A stretch of 64,000 nucleotides of DNA. Source: Bacteroidales bacterium UBA6851 (lineage in GTDB: Bacteria > Bacteroidota > Bacteroidia > Bacteroidales > UBA932). The position numbers and the translations under genes are program-made. The notes under the pieces are model-generated. The model did no database searches and was not told the DNA's origin. It saw only the letters and a list, made by a program, of their open reading frames with translations. Below are positions 62,301 to 64,000 of the stretch, piece by piece (within the stretch, counting starts at the first letter, position 1; every line of letters begins with the position of its first letter). The stretch is from positions 1 through 64,000 of the forward strand of contig DKDJ01000009.1 of assembly GCA_002451795.1 (NCBI GenBank), read 5' to 3'.

Positions 62301-62532
62301 CAGACTCAGGAAGGAAGAAAACCCTGTCTCCATCGATAAAACTGTAAAAGTCAGAACAACAATACTCAGCAGACTCCTTGTCAGGAAGAACCACCACGTG
62401 AAGTCCCTTCTTTGCTATCTGACTTACAATCATCCATTTAGCGGAAAGAAACAAAGAATTACAGATAATCTTTTTCTCTCCCGACCTAATATATCCAGAA
62501 AGAATGTTGCAAGAATTCTGACTTATCAACAT
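59338..62532 (-). CDS. mfd: Transcription-repair coupling factor Mfd
   Basis: Mfd removes RNA polymerase stalled at DNA lesions and recruits UvrA. The 1064-residue product has the UvrB-like N-terminal part (YKSSLAVQRTAALSRIL, YAIRGSIVDIFS), the RNA polymerase-interacting domain (FNIGDYVVHIDHGVGIFGG, about 388-406), RecG-like helicase motifs (Walker A GDVGFGKTEIA, DEEQKFGV, TLTATPIPRTLQF, HQLRGRVGRSNKKAFCYLI) and the C-terminal TRCF domain. Length is near the usual 1100. Codon endings favour T and G, as expected for a leading-strand gene left of the putative origin. Confidence 0.96.
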   Translation of the reverse strand: MLISQNSCNILSGYIRSGEKKIICNSLFLSAKWMIVSQIAKKGLHVVVLPDKESAEYCCSDFYSFIDGDRVFFLPESGKNVERSNYKSSLAVQRTAALSRILSGGDELTVVVTYPSALSESIPSGETIGSDGIVIKIGDEISHDTLSKNLYGKGFEKVDFVSEPGQYAIRGSIVDIFSFSNNYPYRISFWGDEIEKINTFDCNTQLSRENVSEAEIFSDILSSPSSDGCCILSMIKSDTVLWLDSPDMYCGEEWYRQWAGKFVDVFLDTPVSADSDGVSVKFQISPQPAFNKNFELLTEDIRSRIENSYRVLIYSDKESQLERIKSILSQNGGLIPEFVKGKTIHSGFIDGECKVCCYSDHEIFERFQRVSIRRSVEKSEQLTINDLNSFNIGDYVVHIDHGVGIFGGLVRMRDDKGRIHEVVKITYKDGDVVFVSVHLLNKISRFRSKDGEPPRINKLGSKTWSTLKTSAKSKLKDIAKELIQLYAKRRASKGFAFSADTYLQEELESSFMYEDTPDQETATIAVKRDMEDDCPMDRLVCGDVGFGKTEIAVRAAFKAVTDSKQVAVLVPTTILALQHFNTFKQRLQNFPCNIEYVSRLRTAKEISDIKKRLKEGKIDIIIGTHKILGKDFVFKDLGLLIIDEEQKFGVGAKEKLREMKESVDTLTLTATPIPRTLQFSLLGARDLSIINTPPPNRIPVQTEIILFDEKEIRSIINYELNRGGQVFFLHNKVEELQSIYEILHRLVPDMKICVAHGQMDSRTLENIMLGFIRGDYDMMLSTTIIENGLDIPNANTIIINQAQNFGLSDLHQLRGRVGRSNKKAFCYLIVPPLVSISDDARRRLKAIEEFSDLGSGFNIAMQDLDIRGAGNLLGAEQSGFITEMGFETYQKILSEAMDELGMETGLTVSSERSSFVQECTIETDQPALIPDDYINITAEKIRIYKAIDSMSSDKEIDAYIKRLEDRFGKMPLELENLFYVLKLRNLGASLGFEKIIVKNGIMISFFVSNPMSQYYKSSIFERILKKVGELPTSTEIKQVENRLKMVSRNITSLHSALSLMRKLR

Positions 62533-62787
62533 TATAGCTTAAAATTATGTTTATAACCTGTTAGTAACCCTGTTTATAACTAATACTCCAATTGTCAATA
62601 AAAGGACCACCTTCGTTATCAACAGTTTTTCAAAATCATTTCTACATCGTTATCAACAGTTCTTAACAATTCAAAAAATTGATAATTAAACACTTGAAAC
62701 GCTTATCAACATTTCAACATGCTTAAATTAAAAATCAAATAATCTAAATAAAAGAACTATATTTGTATTCTAATTGTCAAAAGCCGT
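62533..62787. other. Candidate chromosomal replication origin (oriC) between mfd and ruvB
   Basis: A 255-bp AT-rich gap between divergent genes. TTATCAACA, one base from the DnaA box TTATCCACA, occurs at 62523-62531 (over the mfd start), 62616-62624, 62650-62658 and 62703-62711; TTATAAACA, in the other orientation, occurs at 62548-62556 and 62571-62579. Two copies lie in an identical 15-mer (62613-62627, 62647-62661). Base composition changes side here: by hand count, 63361-63420 has 23 G and 5 C, while 40921-40980, in a gene on the same strand, has 12 G and 17 C. dnaA is not adjacent. The origin is an inference. Confidence 0.55.
62758..62765 (+). promoter_or_regulatory. -7 element TATATTTG of ruvB
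   Basis: TAtaTTTG lies 22 bases before the ruvB ATG at 62788; no TTTG is seen at the -33 spacing. It sits at the right edge of the candidate origin. Confidence 0.45.
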
Positions 62788-63807
62788 ATGCAGGATTTTG
62801 ATCCTCACAATTCAAACGAGGGCAAAGATAAGGATTTGGACGGAATTATACGTCCGCAAGAACTAGAAGATTTTACCGGACAGGGTGAGATCGTCTCCAA
62901 CCTTCGCATATATATAAAGGCGGCAAAGATGAGAGGGGAGGCATTGGACCATACGCTTTTCAATGGGCCTCCTGGACTTGGAAAGACTACTCTTGCACAT
63001 ATTATTGCCAATGAAATGGGTGGAAATATCAAGATTACTTCCGGTCCTGTGCTTGATAAGCCCGGGGATTTGGCAGGACTTCTGACGTCTCTTGACAAGG
63101 GAGATGTGCTTTTCATAGATGAAATACATCGTCTTTCTCCCGAAGTGGAGGAATATCTCTATTCGGCTATGGAAGATTATGTCATTGACATTATGATAGA
63201 TAAGGGACCAGGTGCCCGTTCCGTAAGGATATCCCTTAATCCATTTACTCTTGTAGGAGCTACCACACGCTCTGGTCTTCTGACGGCTCCTTTGAGGGCC
63301 AGATTTGGAATTAAGTGTGAACTTGAGTATTACGATACTAAGGACCTTGTGAAGATAATAGTGAGAAGTGCAGGTATATTGGGAGTGGATATTGATGGTC
63401 AGGCTGCAGAAGAGATTGCACTGAGGAGTCGTGGTACTCCACGAATAGCTAATGCGCTGCTGAGAAGGGTTAGGGATTTTGCTCAGGTGGTAGGAGATGG
63501 TCACATTGACCTCAAAATTGCTAAATTTGCTCTTGATAAACTCAGGATAGACACTCTTGGGCTTGATTCTGTGGACAATAAGATATTGAGGACCATAATT
63601 ACTACCTTCAAGGGAGGACCAGTTGGTGCCAATACCATAGCTACAGCGATAGGGGAGGACCAGGGTACGTTTGAGGAGGTTTATGAGCCTTTCCTAATCA
63701 AAGAAGGTTTTATTGTGAGGACGCAGCGGGGGAGAATTGCGACAGAACTGTCATACAAGCATCTTGGACTTGAAGAGTTTAAGAAAGAAGACAATACTTT
63801 ATTTTAA
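62788..63807 (+). CDS. ruvB: Holliday junction branch migration ATPase RuvB
   Basis: RuvB is the AAA+ motor of the RuvABC resolvasome. The 339-residue product has RPQELEDFTGQGEIVSNL, Walker A NGPPGLGKTTLAH (about residues 58-70), Walker B VLFIDEIHRLS, sensor 1 LVGATTRSG, LRARFGI, and the C-terminal winged helix ending EEVYEPFLIKEGFIVRTQRGR. Codons end mostly in G and T, unlike plus-strand genes to its left. It is followed after 22 bases by sdhA. Confidence 0.96.
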   Translation: MQDFDPHNSNEGKDKDLDGIIRPQELEDFTGQGEIVSNLRIYIKAAKMRGEALDHTLFNGPPGLGKTTLAHIIANEMGGNIKITSGPVLDKPGDLAGLLTSLDKGDVLFIDEIHRLSPEVEEYLYSAMEDYVIDIMIDKGPGARSVRISLNPFTLVGATTRSGLLTAPLRARFGIKCELEYYDTKDLVKIIVRSAGILGVDIDGQAAEEIALRSRGTPRIANALLRRVRDFAQVVGDGHIDLKIAKFALDKLRIDTLGLDSVDNKILRTIITTFKGGPVGANTIATAIGEDQGTFEEVYEPFLIKEGFIVRTQRGRIATELSYKHLGLEEFKKEDNTLF

Positions 63808-63829
63808 ATTACAATAACAAATCAATACA

Positions 63830-64000
63830 ATGTCTGACAAGTTAATTTCAAAAATCCCTGAGGGACCTCTTGAGCAGAAGTGGACCAAGCGTAAGTCTGA
63901 AATCCATCTAGTGAGTCCTAACAACAAGAGAAAGCTTGAAATCATTGTAGTGGGTACAGGTCTCGGTGGAGCATCCGCTGCCGCATCCCTCGGTGAACTC
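63830..64000 (+). CDS. sdhA: Fumarate reductase/succinate dehydrogenase flavoprotein subunit, N-terminal fragment
   Basis: The first 57 codons are present; the gene continues beyond the right edge. The start (MSDKLISKIPEGPLEQKW) and the FAD-binding loop VVGTGLGGASAAAS match the Bacteroidales flavoprotein subunit, which carries out fumarate reduction as the last step to succinate. In Bacteroidota the cytochrome b subunit gene (sdhC/frdC) usually lies just before it, but here ruvB does, 22 bases upstream. Identification from 57 residues is strong because the N-terminus is distinctive. Confidence 0.85.
   Translation, partial: MSDKLISKIPEGPLEQKWTKRKSEIHLVSPNNKRKLEIIVVGTGLGGASAAASLGEL

Noticed and set aside
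1..64000. CRISPR arrays, insertion sequences, prophage genes, tRNA genes, integrase attachment sites
   Set aside because: Looked for while reading: no regularly spaced repeats, no transposase or integrase domain, and no cloverleaf or CCA-ended tRNA sequence was recognised on either strand.

Overview
This 64 kb window is chromosomal DNA of a member of the Bacteroidales (phylum Bacteroidota). The assignment rests on promoters of the TTTG-N19-21-TAnnTTTG type, the near absence of Shine-Dalgarno sequences, and typical Bacteroidales genes: an S46 dipeptidyl peptidase, an EF-G2 paralog, a DUF5106-like thioredoxin lipoprotein, ECF sigma/beta-barrel pairs, and a coaX-porin-TPR-lptC-ppiD order. The family cannot be fixed from this window. 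There are no insertion sequences, phage genes, CRISPR arrays or tRNAs; it reads as core genome with some accessory loci.

Layout. 1-181: a leftward promoter and what looks like an rRNA operon leader running out of the window. 0.2-8.5 kb: comM broken at a G8 tract, tsaE, an ECF sigma factor with a beta-barrel partner that has an inner-membrane helix, a TPR protein, envC, a phosphopantetheinyl transferase and malate dehydrogenase. 8.5-17.1 kb: an export locus made of an ABC permease, its ATPase, an NtrC-type regulator with its histidine kinase, an HlyD-type adaptor and a TolC-type channel. 17.2-27.3 kb: EF-G2, a small ORF, an XRE regulator, rnhB, dpp7, mrp, rsmA and mutS. 27.3-36.5 kb: a glycosyltransferase-YfhO-galK operon, then a transporter-small membrane protein-CpXC protein-uxuA-SDR operon for hexuronate catabolism. 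36.5-47.9 kb: a metalloprotease-propeller-barrel protein, a thioredoxin-like lipoprotein, galM, thyA, folA, a GH115 glucuronidase and a second, orphan ABC permease. 47.9-62.5 kb, nearly all on the minus strand: ychF, an endonuclease-family protein, a CE6-GH51 fusion, ppiD, lptC, TPR, porin, coaX and mfd. 62.8-64 kb: ruvB and the start of sdhA on the plus strand.

Two observations stand out. First, the same paired operator (two 17-bp palindromes TGTAAA-N5-TTTACA separated by exactly 5 bp) lies upstream of the ABC ATPase/permease operon, the TolC/adaptor operon and the distant orphan permease. At the first two it sits 75-76 bp above a sigma-54-like -24 element TGGCACG. This predicts a local regulon of the NtrC-type regulator encoded between the first two operons. 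Second, the AT-rich gap at 62533-62787 has six DnaA-box-like 9-mers (two more lie just inside this count at its edges), divergent flanking genes and a change in strand composition: plus-strand genes to its left prefer C/A-ending codons, ruvB to its right prefers G/T-ending codons. This is what a chromosomal replication origin looks like. The leftward rRNA promoter at position 100 fits that reading, because it would run with the left replication fork.

Xylan side-chain metabolism is spread over several operons: GH115 alpha-glucuronidase, CE6-GH51 esterase/arabinofuranosidase, and the UxuA-SDR pair for the released uronic acid, with galK and galM for galactose. No SusC/SusD pair is present in the window.
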